From Candidatus Cloacimonadota bacterium (GTDB lineage: Bacteria; Cloacimonadota; Cloacimonadia; Cloacimonadales; Cloacimonadaceae), in the NCBI GenBank assembly GCA_023228285.1, contig JALOBM010000010.1:1-48276 (forward strand): a stretch of DNA of 48,276 nt, in the 5' to 3' direction. Both the position numbers and the translations under genes were made by a program. The notes beneath the pieces are model-generated. The model was given only the letters and a program-made list of their open reading frames with translations, searched no databases and was not told the DNA's origin. Below are positions 43,042 to 48,276 of this stretch, piece after piece (position 1 is the stretch's first letter; each line of letters begins with the position of its first letter).

Positions 43042-43192
43042 GGGAGTCGGTGGGAATCGAACCCACAACAATACCTCAGGCATTCCTAAAGCTCCTGATG
43101 TAATATCGGAGCATGCGTTACAAAGAACCGCTGCGCGGGCGGTTTGACTAACGCTTTTGGTTTTCTTCTAGCATGTCACACCTGCCGACCCC
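43042..43192 (-). ncRNA. 151-nt tRNA-like RNA candidate
   Basis: Minus strand. GGGGTCG (43192-43186) pairs with CGACTCC (43049-43043) over 7 bp (one G-U), and GTGGGTTCGATTCCCAC (43066-43050) is a perfect T arm next to it. Between them lie a long hairpin (GCGTTA...TAACGC with inner AACCGC/GCGGTT and a 7-base loop), a second hairpin (GCTCC GAT / ATC A GGAGC), and a variable-arm-like hairpin (AATGCC TGA GGTATT). The D-region is only GCAGGTGTGACATGC. At 151 nt it is far longer than a normal tRNA; no canonical anticodon arm can be drawn and no CCA is encoded. Options: reduced tmRNA-like RNA (GGGG...GGTGTGACA recalls the tmRNA D-loop), an intron-bearing class II tRNA, or a decayed tRNA. Its 5' end overlaps the end of the gene at 43168. 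Confidence 0.55.
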
Positions 43193-43371
43193 GATTTCTT
43201 AATTAGTTGTATTACCCACTGGATACAAACTTCGCCATATTCTATTTGATCGTTTACAAGCTTGCAATTGCATTTATTTTGGCCGTAAGGAACATGAGTA
43301 TCGTAGTGAGGACATTCAATTCCACCACATCTAGCGATACCACGTTTATCAAAATATGGTTTGTATTCCAT
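43168..43371 (-). CDS. Small Cys-rich protein, 67 residues
   Basis: The start is the ATG at 43371, four bases after the upstream stop, with GGATAATATA before it. The product (MEYKPYFDKRGIARCGGIEC...) has CGGIECPHYD and KCNCK, four or five cysteines plus a histidine that could bind zinc, then a helix (YGEVCIQWVIQLIKKSG). Its last codons (GSAGVTC) lie inside the 5' acceptor strand of the tRNA-like RNA, so coding and RNA functions share about 25 bases. No family is recognised. Confidence 0.6.
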   Translation of the reverse strand: MEYKPYFDKRGIARCGGIECPHYDTHVPYGQNKCNCKLVNDQIEYGEVCIQWVIQLIKKSGSAGVTC

Positions 43372-43375
43372 TATA

Positions 43376-43894
43376 TTATCCAAAACACGTATCACAAGGT
43401 GATTTGCCCCTAATCTCATCATCTAATTCTTGCACGGTTTCACATATGTCTTCAGCAGTTGATTTCAAATCTTCAGCAGTTGATTTCAAATCTAGATATA
43501 TGGACGTTTTATTGGGTCTGTTCTCTACTTGTTTTTCTGCTCTTGGAAATTCAGCTAACTTTTTGAGGTAGTATTTTCTAACGGTATCGAGAGTCTTTCG
43601 TCTCTCTACGACAGCCTTTTCAATGGCTATGATCTCTTCTTCGACTTCCTTTAGAACAATTTTGATCAGTTCGGGAGTAACTACTAAATGTTTTTGTCTC
43701 GTGATTGTCGGCTTTGCTTTTAGCGTTTGCGGGTCATACTCACGCAACCCCGATTCTTTGATTTTGGCAAGTGTAGCGTCACGTACTTCTTGTGTAGCCA
43801 CTTTGAGACTACGAGTAAAATGTGCATTTACTCTGCCGGCCTTATTCAAATAGATCGACATAAGATAGTCAACAGTAATATCAGATGTGTTCAT
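43376..43894 (-). CDS. Helical coiled-coil protein, 172 residues
   Basis: AAGGGTAAATATG precedes MNTSDITVDYLMSIYLNKAG. The protein is mainly helical and charged, with a long coiled-coil-like section (LIKIVLKEVEEEIIAIEKAV, RRKTLDTVRKYYLKKLAEF). A 21-base tandem duplication gives two copies of DLKSTAE near residue 140. The C-terminus ends CDTCFG. No enzymatic motif is visible. It is in the tight minus-strand operon between the aldolase-like gene and the Cys-rich gene. Confidence 0.6.
   Translation of the reverse strand: MNTSDITVDYLMSIYLNKAGRVNAHFTRSLKVATQEVRDATLAKIKESGLREYDPQTLKAKPTITRQKHLVVTPELIKIVLKEVEEEIIAIEKAVVERRKTLDTVRKYYLKKLAEFPRAEKQVENRPNKTSIYLDLKSTAEDLKSTAEDICETVQELDDEIRGKSPCDTCFG
43450..43491. 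repeat. 21-bp tandem duplication, exact, in-frame
   Basis: CTTCAGCAGTTGATTTCAAA T occurs twice back to back (43450-43470 and 43471-43491) and encodes the duplicated heptapeptide of the coiled-coil protein. An in-frame slippage event. Confidence 0.95.
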
Positions 43895-43896
43895 AT

Positions 43897-45012
43897 TTAC
43901 CCTTTTATGACTTGAATCTCTGGAAGTGGCCTAGCGTAATATCGAATATTTTGTAATATATCAATATTTTCAGCAGCACAGATGCTACCATGACCGCGTA
44001 AGTTTATGAAAAACCAATTGCAGTCTCGATATGGAACGATTTTCTGAATTTCACATACTTCATCAATCGCACCACACGGTATTACTGTGCTAGTCATCAC
44101 AGCATAGCTCACATACGTGTGGCTATGAATCATGAAGTTTATGCGTGGGAAATTACGATATAACAGGACTTGTATTGGCGCATCTACAGATGGTTTATTG
44201 TCTCCGTAGTATGCAACTTCGTCAAGTATGTCCGACATAGCGACGAAGCCTTCTTTATCGATACCACGCTTATCGATATTTCTTTTTGATACAAAAACTG
44301 TTTTACCGTCTCTGAATGACGGGAATCCACTCGCACATCGGAACGAAGTGTTTCCTAAGAATCTTTCTGTGTGTGTCGGTATAAGCTCACTAAATTTATT
44401 GGCATATTCGCGGACAAGATCAAAAAATCCGCTCTTGCACACTGAGTCAGGCACCGGGATAGCTTCGCCGATTTTATGGCTAGATTTTCGCCTAAACGTG
44501 TGCAAGACCTTTAAACGATCTATTAAGATTGCTGCTAAATCCCAACTCGACCAAAAAGATTCAACATGCGGTACGCCAAATGCTGTAATCCATTTTCTAG
44601 CATAGCAGTTACCAAGCGGATCGAAGACAGTGCCAGTAACAGATCCTGGTAGTCTCTTGAATTCAACGAGTAGATTGCTCTTTGTATGTAATGCTCGTGC
44701 TATGAGTTGCGGCAGTGTATAGCCATTCTGCCCGTCATTGCGTTTCGACGTGACGAGCATGCAGAACGGGTTGATCTTCTTAATATTATCAACTAGTTTT
44801 GGTTTGTCGTTTGGAACGCTAGCAAACCAAAAGATGGTATCATATAGAGTAAAATCGATGTTCTTTAAATCATCGAACTTACCGCCATTGATAATCTCGT
44901 GAATATCAAATTGATGATTCTTTAGGCACGCCTTCACGAATCCTTCGCCATACGACGAGGCACGCCCGCCGTTGTCATCGAAATTGCCAACAACAAATAG
45001 TGCAGATTTCAT
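43897..45012 (-). CDS. Class II aldolase/adducin-like protein with an extra N-terminal domain
   Basis: The ATG at 45012 overlaps the upstream stop (TGATG); a GTG three bases earlier is also possible. In the 371-residue product the C-terminal 140 residues resemble class II aldolase/adducin enzymes: KTVFVSKRNIDKR, VDAPIQVLLYRNFPRINFMI, the metal pair HSH (H296, H298), VIPCGAIDE and INLRGHGS (H341). The N-terminal 130 residues form a separate alpha/beta unit (LFVVGNFDDNGGRASSYGEG, YDTIFWFASVPND) that recalls Rossmann- or glycosyltransferase-type folds. Family members cleave or epimerise sugar phosphates or use other metal-bound substrates. A role in sugar supply for the phage glycosyltransferases is speculative. 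Confidence 0.65.
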   Translation of the reverse strand: MKSALFVVGNFDDNGGRASSYGEGFVKACLKNHQFDIHEIINGGKFDDLKNIDFTLYDTIFWFASVPNDKPKLVDNIKKINPFCMLVTSKRNDGQNGYTLPQLIARALHTKSNLLVEFKRLPGSVTGTVFDPLGNCYARKWITAFGVPHVESFWSSWDLAAILIDRLKVLHTFRRKSSHKIGEAIPVPDSVCKSGFFDLVREYANKFSELIPTHTERFLGNTSFRCASGFPSFRDGKTVFVSKRNIDKRGIDKEGFVAMSDILDEVAYYGDNKPSVDAPIQVLLYRNFPRINFMIHSHTYVSYAVMTSTVIPCGAIDEVCEIQKIVPYRDCNWFFINLRGHGSICAAENIDILQNIRYYARPLPEIQVIKG

Positions 45013-45212
45013 CACATTAACTCGCTTCCATGATCAGCATAATAGCAGCCGTCATCACGTCCGTCTTCGTGGCCTTTATTATAAGCTTCTCTGGCTACGA
45101 GTTCGAGCGTTTTCATGAAACTATCGAACGTTATTGAATCGGGCGGATCACCCATTTTATTCAAAAACGTTTGACGTGTTAGTGCCCACCATTCACCGAA
45201 TTCGTTGTGCAT
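45012..45212 (-). CDS. Hypothetical protein, 66 residues
   Basis: A helical product (MHNEFGEWWALTRQTFLNKM...) with a conserved-looking GHEDGRDDGCYYADHG stretch, similar to short 'GxxxGxxDG' helices in small phage proteins. The stop overlaps the start of the aldolase-like gene. There is no clear ribosome binding site; the 79 bases upstream (45213-45291) hold no supported gene. Function unknown. Confidence 0.55.
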   Translation of the reverse strand: MHNEFGEWWALTRQTFLNKMGDPPDSITFDSFMKTLELVAREAYNKGHEDGRDDGCYYADHGSELM

Positions 45213-45291
45213 GATATTTAGTGGGTCTCGCCCGTAGCATTCATCCCGCGAGGCCCTAAACCATAGGATTACTTCGTTGCTGCGGCTGGTG

Positions 45292-45513
45292 CTAGCTGAT
45301 CTTTTTGATCAATCCCTTTTCAGCCAATGTTTCCAGTTCACATGTTTTCAAGCCGTGCAAGGCAATATAATGCCTCTGTACTGAGTATGATCCATCAGGG
45401 CCAGTGACAACCACATCTGGGCCAAGTCGGCTGACTGCCTCTTCAACCACTTTGCGAGTAGCTAGTACGCTATAATGTAGGGGCTTACCGCACGCACATT
45501 TTTCGTCGGCCAT
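45292..45513 (-). CDS. Small Cys-containing protein, 73 residues
   Basis: The ATG at 45513 follows GGAACTGAT, so the longer upstream frame is rejected. The N-terminus MADEKCACGKPLHYS has CxCGKPLHY, a half zinc-ribbon-like turn. The remainder is alpha/beta (VVEEAVSRLGPDVVVTGPDG, VQRHYIALHGLKTCELETLA). It lies 11 bases downstream of the previous gene in the operon. No family is assigned. Confidence 0.6.
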   Translation of the reverse strand: MADEKCACGKPLHYSVLATRKVVEEAVSRLGPDVVVTGPDGSYSVQRHYIALHGLKTCELETLAEKGLIKKIS

Positions 45514-45524
45514 ATCAGTTCCAA

Positions 45525-45728
45525 TTAACACGAGCCAAATTTGTGAGAACAAAAGCATTCCATAGATTCAACCGCATAGAATCCTAGTTCATCTAGCTTG
45601 TTGATATCATCTTCCGATACGCCTTCCGGCGAAATCGCCACTGTGAGTTCGTCGTGCTCACAATGAGTCGGATGTTCTGGATTGCCATATTTTCGTAGAA
45701 TCGTCAAAGCTTCGATTAAGTCATCCAT
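45525..45728 (-). CDS. Hypothetical protein, 67 residues
   Basis: The ATG at 45728 lies inside the end of the HD-domain gene, with GAGG before it. The product (MDDLIEALTILRKYGNPEHP...) combines a helix with a beta part carrying His and Cys residues (HPTHCEHDELTVAIS, MECFCSHKFGSC). It ends in a CxC...C pattern that may bind metal. It is translationally coupled to the HD gene. Function unknown. Confidence 0.6.
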   Translation of the reverse strand: MDDLIEALTILRKYGNPEHPTHCEHDELTVAISPEGVSEDDINKLDELGFYAVESMECFCSHKFGSC

Positions 45729-46233
45729 TATTTTCCTCGTAGAAATCAATCATTAGTTTGGCTGCGGCATATAATCGTTCGTCTCCGCCAGCTAAGACAT
45801 CTAATACGGCCTTTTTCTCCGCGACGTATATCCGTGCGAATTTCGGATCGTTTTCGATGATGCTCGGCACATTGTCAAGCATATCAGCCAACTTGACGGT
45901 CTTCGCTTTTGGTGATGCTTTAGTTAAATGCTTCTTTTCCAATTCCTTTCGATATAGGCGATCACCATCACTTTTCTTCGTGATGTTGGTAACGTCTAAT
46001 ACAATAGAAGCTATTTCTTTACCAAATCCAGCCTCGATCATTTCAATAGTTACGCTAGTGTCTTCGACTGTATCGTGCAGCCATGCTGCAGCAAGTATAG
46101 CTGGATCGTCTGTAACAGATGACACGATTTTGAAAACAGCCTCCGGATGTACGATATACGGCTGATGGCTATACTTACGAAACTGCCCGTCGTGAGCGAT
46201 GCGTGCCAATCGTTCTGCTTTGGAGACAATCAT
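45721..46233 (-). CDS. (p)ppGpp hydrolase-like HD-domain protein
   Basis: The ATG at 46233 follows CAGGAATT; a longer start is unlikely. In the 170-residue product all hydrolase residues of the SpoT/MESH1 group are present: GQFRK (R19), YIVHP (H29), WLHDTVEDT (H53, D54, E57, D58) and KLADMLDN (D117, N121). It has only the hydrolase domain, with no synthetase or regulatory parts, as in small alarmone hydrolases. It would remove the 3'-pyrophosphate from (p)ppGpp or related nucleotides with a manganese-type metal. In a phage this could relieve the host stringent response or destroy an alarmone used in defence; that role is inferred. Confidence 0.8.
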   Translation of the reverse strand: MIVSKAERLARIAHDGQFRKYSHQPYIVHPEAVFKIVSSVTDDPAILAAAWLHDTVEDTSVTIEMIEAGFGKEIASIVLDVTNITKKSDGDRLYRKELEKKHLTKASPKAKTVKLADMLDNVPSIIENDPKFARIYVAEKKAVLDVLAGGDERLYAAAKLMIDFYEENNG

Positions 46234-46256
46234 AATTCCTGATCGATAAGATCTAC

Positions 46257-46268
46257 ACTGCAATCACC
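46257..46268 (-). promoter_or_regulatory. Recurrent 12-mer motif GGTGATTGCAGT, copy 5
   Basis: It lies in the 41-base gap between the gene ending at 46275 and the HD gene start at 46233, about 23 bases upstream of that ATG. It is identical to copies 1 and 2. Confidence 0.45.
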
Positions 46269-46274
46269 ATGGAA

Positions 46275-46562
46275 CTATTTCAACGCCATACCAATAACGG
46301 ATTTAGGGCCAACACTGATAATTTCAATACTGCGAAACGGTTTCCCATCCCAATCATCCAAAAAACACGCGATACCAGCGCCATTTCCCCAACACGAAAG
46401 CATCCACGGCCCATCAGACTGCGGATTCGGCTTTTGTTCGAGTGGGATGATTGTGCACATATCACGATTGGCAAGATCGTGCGTACAAACAGAAGCTGAC
46501 TTGTTGACTTCTTGCAAAACCGAAATAATAGTGCCAACTGTTGGCTTGCGCTCTGGTTTCAT
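46275..46562 (-). CDS. Hypothetical protein, 95 residues
   Basis: The ATG overlaps the upstream stop (ATGA) with AGGA in range. The product (MKPERKPTVGTIISVLQEVN...) has a helix, then DMCTIIPLEQKP and GPWMLSCWGNGAGIACFLDDWDG, with three cysteines in the central part, ending in a beta strand (RSIEIISVGPKS). It resembles no family I know. It belongs to the coupled minus-strand operon. A frame overlapping the same DNA (46280-46537) is a shadow. Confidence 0.6.
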   Translation of the reverse strand: MKPERKPTVGTIISVLQEVNKSASVCTHDLANRDMCTIIPLEQKPNPQSDGPWMLSCWGNGAGIACFLDDWDGKPFRSIEIISVGPKSVIGMALK

Positions 46563-47020
46563 AATAATGCGTCCTGAGGAAAACCATCTTTATATAAGTC
46601 GAATGCGTCTACGTCGCCAAGTACACCATACTTGCCTCTTCGCAATACACGATTATAGACGAAAGATTCATTCATATGTATGCCTAAGTAGGCGACACCA
46701 TCTGTCCACGTCGGATCGATGACATTATTCGATTTATCGACACACCAACTATGATGGACTGGGAAATGTGTAGTTGCTGGTAGTGCAATTCCTTCAACAT
46801 AGGTATATCCGTTACCCATCAATCTGAATGCATTCATAAAGCATAATCTGGCTTTTCCGCGTCTTATTCCTTTAGGCAACTTCTGCGCTATATCAAATAC
46901 GCCAATGGCTGCAACTATGTCTTCAACACCGCGATACAACCAGCCATTGTTGAATAGCTGATGCTGTATCTTAGCCATTTGTTCGACGTATTGTTTTAGT
47001 TCTTTATCGGCATCAGTCAT
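46559..47020 (-). CDS. Conserved phage protein with Cys-His-Asp layout
   Basis: The 153-residue product overlaps both neighbours. It shows a pattern common in phage proteins of unknown role: GIRRGKARLCFMNAF (C60), YTYVEGIALP, PVHHSWCVD (H89/H90), NNVIDPTW (D102), then YLGI and GKYGVLGD. The Cys, His, Asp order and spacing match papain/transglutaminase-type folds, so it could be a cysteine protease, peptidase or amidase; the match is by eye. It has no signal peptide. Confidence 0.6.
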   Translation of the reverse strand: MTDADKELKQYVEQMAKIQHQLFNNGWLYRGVEDIVAAIGVFDIAQKLPKGIRRGKARLCFMNAFRLMGNGYTYVEGIALPATTHFPVHHSWCVDKSNNVIDPTWTDGVAYLGIHMNESFVYNRVLRRGKYGVLGDVDAFDLYKDGFPQDALL

Positions 47021-47225
47021 ATTGTGGCATATCGCGATATGGATTTGATAAAAATCTGTATAATTCAGCGAACTCTTCTTCGCTCATATCTGGGTGTGCT
47101 TTACGCAAGCCGTCATAAAATCCATCCAAATATTGTGGATAATCGCTGGCAGCGCAGTCTTTATTTAACCCGTCTCTGTATCCACGGTCGTAGTGTTCTG
47201 TTGTCGTTAACGGTTGGCTAATCAT
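47013..47225 (-). CDS. Small protein with repeated GYxxGL/GFxDGL motif
   Basis: The start overlaps the upstream stop (ATGA), with AGGAG in range. The 70-residue product has YDRGYRDGLNKDCAASDYPQ and YLDGFYDGL, a layout resembling the ribosome modulation factor type of short helical protein found in several phages. The second half is an acidic helix (MSEEEFAELYRFL). The similarity is weak but recurs in phage genomes. Confidence 0.55.
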   Translation of the reverse strand: MISQPLTTTEHYDRGYRDGLNKDCAASDYPQYLDGFYDGLRKAHPDMSEEEFAELYRFLSNPYRDMPQYD

Positions 47226-47614
47226 TGTCGATCTTCTCCTACTCGATTACCTGGATCAGCCGAAAAACCGCCTGGCTCAATACTGATTTGTATAGATCCA
47301 CCACAAGATTCGCATTGATAGTATACAGAATAATAACCAACCACACCACCGCCGCTCATGCATTTTGTCTCACCACCACAATATGGGCAAGTGACTTTAA
47401 CTAATCGTTTGAAAATATTCCAAACTGAGTTATCGGTTGCATTAAAAGGTAATTTGTGTTTTGTTACCATATTTAAGGCTTGCTCTCGATAATCATCGTC
47501 AGGTCTGAAAGATGATGGACGATTGAAAGCCTTATTTTCAGCAACCATGAGTGGGTTGAGATCAACGTCATCTTCCGGTGAGGTGAAGTATTTGCGCAAC
47601 TCAGATAATTTCAT
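47222..47614 (-). CDS. Zinc-ribbon protein, 130 residues
   Basis: The ATG at 47614 lies one base after the upstream stop, with GAGGTTCTAAT before it. The N-terminus is helical (MKLSELRKYFTSPEDD). The C-terminal 60 residues form a zinc ribbon: CPYCGG (C76, C79) and CESCGG (C101, C104) around a Gly-rich hairpin (MSGGGVVGYYSVYYQ). Such ribbons bind nucleic acid or serve as adaptors. Its position next to the ligase-like gene suggests a nucleic-acid context. Specific function unknown. Confidence 0.65.
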   Translation of the reverse strand: MKLSELRKYFTSPEDDVDLNPLMVAENKAFNRPSSFRPDDDYREQALNMVTKHKLPFNATDNSVWNIFKRLVKVTCPYCGGETKCMSGGGVVGYYSVYYQCESCGGSIQISIEPGGFSADPGNRVGEDRQ

Positions 47615-47615
47615 A

Positions 47616-48276
47616 TTAGAACCTCGATCGCTTTGTATAGATTCTGCTGCGTGCTGACCAGTCGGTATTGTTGTCAATTTTTCCGTTGTCTGGTTTTAAC
47701 TTCCCATTTGGGTCTTTAGCCACAATTCCTTCTAATATCGCTTCTCCATCTTGTGGTCCTTTCCATCCAGCAGCCTTGTTGACAAGCTGTGTGAACTCCC
47801 AAACGCTATTGAAATCTTCGGTGAATCGCGGCAAGAAAATATGTTCACTCAACCGGACGCCAAAATCGAATTCTTGCCCGTTTATAATGACCAGGAAAGG
47901 CTTACCACCAGCGGCCACGGCTTTATCGAGCAACCATTTGTATCGGTCGCCATATGTCGAACCAACAAGCCAGTCGCCTTCACGCACCAAAATGTCCCAA
48001 ATGACTAACAAACCGGCGATATTCTTGTTCTTGCCATCGAGCAAGCCACCATCGGCATAAGACCAGTTCGAAATATCAAGTCCGAAGACGTCGCGGAAGA
48101 CAGTTAATAGTTCTTCACGGAGTTCGGGACTCAACGTGAACGTCTTGTGTGTGCTGTTATGGCGGTTGAAAAGCTGAACATCCCCACCATTTACCGAAAT
48201 CTCGGTTCTCTTGTCATTGTATTTGACCATCGCTCGCCAGCCATACTGCGAGAACACGCCAATCTCGCTAAACGGG
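47616..48276 (-). CDS. ATP-dependent DNA ligase-like protein, 5' end cut by window edge
   Basis: The frame is open to the right edge. The visible 219 residues follow the ligase nucleotidyltransferase layout: YGWRAMVKYND (motif I position), VQLFNRHN, DGGLLDGKNKN (motif III), LLVIWDILVREGDWL (motif IIIa), EGIVAKDPNGKL (motif IV) and a basic C-terminus near WSARSRIYTKRSRF (motif V position). At motif I the usual K-x-D-G reads S-Q-Y-G, so the catalytic lysine appears absent here. No OB-fold domain follows, because the gene stops after motif V. It may be an inactive or altered member, or the lysine may lie upstream of the window. Substrate: nicked DNA or RNA in normal members. Confidence 0.65.
   Translation of the reverse strand, partial: PFSEIGVFSQYGWRAMVKYNDKRTEISVNGGDVQLFNRHNSTHKTFTLSPELREELLTVFRDVFGLDISNWSYADGGLLDGKNKNIAGLLVIWDILVREGDWLVGSTYGDRYKWLLDKAVAAGGKPFLVIINGQEFDFGVRLSEHIFLPRFTEDFNSVWEFTQLVNKAAGWKGPQDGEAILEGIVAKDPNGKLKPDNGKIDNNTDWSARSRIYTKRSRF

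Noticed and set aside
45213..45291. Possible tRNA or small gene in the gap with GGGTCTCGCCC
   Set aside because: No acceptor/T-arm pairing and only very short frames; nothing supportable.
46280..46537. Minus-strand 85-residue frame
   Set aside because: A different frame within the 95-residue gene at 46275-46562, which has the ATGA coupling and ribosome binding site.

Overview
The window looks like part of a large double-stranded DNA bacteriophage genome, probably a tailed myovirus-like or 'jumbo' phage known from metagenomes. The DNA is AT-rich. It is packed with genes that overlap at ATGA or TAATG junctions. It holds tail-type proteins, several adhesin-like fibre proteins, a homing-endonuclease-like pair and many small unrecognised genes. 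It has no ribosomal, ribosomal-protein or central-metabolism genes. No terminase, capsid or polymerase is in view, so the host cannot be named. Both window edges cut a minus-strand gene.

Layout. 1-6.3 kb: a cut gene, an adenosine-deaminase-like enzyme, an 815-residue protein with a sigma-region-2-like stretch, a protein with a zinc-knuckle-like motif and a collagen-like stretch, and small unknowns. 6.3-20 kb, minus strand: a virion adhesin block. It has three paralogous seven-repeat (predicted seven-bladed beta-propeller) proteins, two paralogues of a common phage beta-sandwich protein, two paralogous jelly-roll-like proteins and one further structural protein. DUF2341-LamG lectin-like cassettes are spliced into different loops of these scaffolds. 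20-36.2 kb, plus strand: two related glycosyltransferases, a run of structural and membrane proteins, a split NUMOD3/PD-(D/E)XK endonuclease, a GNAT acetyltransferase, a DUF3008-like protein, DNA-binding-type proteins and a 2161-residue Ser-Pro-rich protein with three DUF2341-LamG modules. 36.2-43 kb: mixed strands, with a 1420-residue baseplate protein that has a tail-protein-I-like region. 43-48.3 kb, minus strand: one tight operon with a 151-nt tRNA-like RNA, a class II aldolase-like protein, a (p)ppGpp-hydrolase-like HD protein, a Cys-His-Asp protein, a zinc-ribbon protein and an ATP-dependent-ligase-like protein cut by the window edge.

How it fits together. The centre appears to be a host-recognition module in which carbohydrate-binding cassettes are swapped into and out of propeller, sandwich and stalk scaffolds. 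The adjacent glycosyltransferases could decorate the Ser-rich stalk or other virion parts. The flanking enzymes (ADA-like, alarmone-hydrolase-like, ligase-like) would act on host or phage nucleotides and nucleic acids. These roles are inferred from motifs and context. The most unusual items are the inserted lectin cassettes, the 151-nt tRNA-like RNA, a 12-base motif found five times in one orientation, a gene that seems to lack a canonical start codon, and a ligase-like protein without the usual KxDG lysine.
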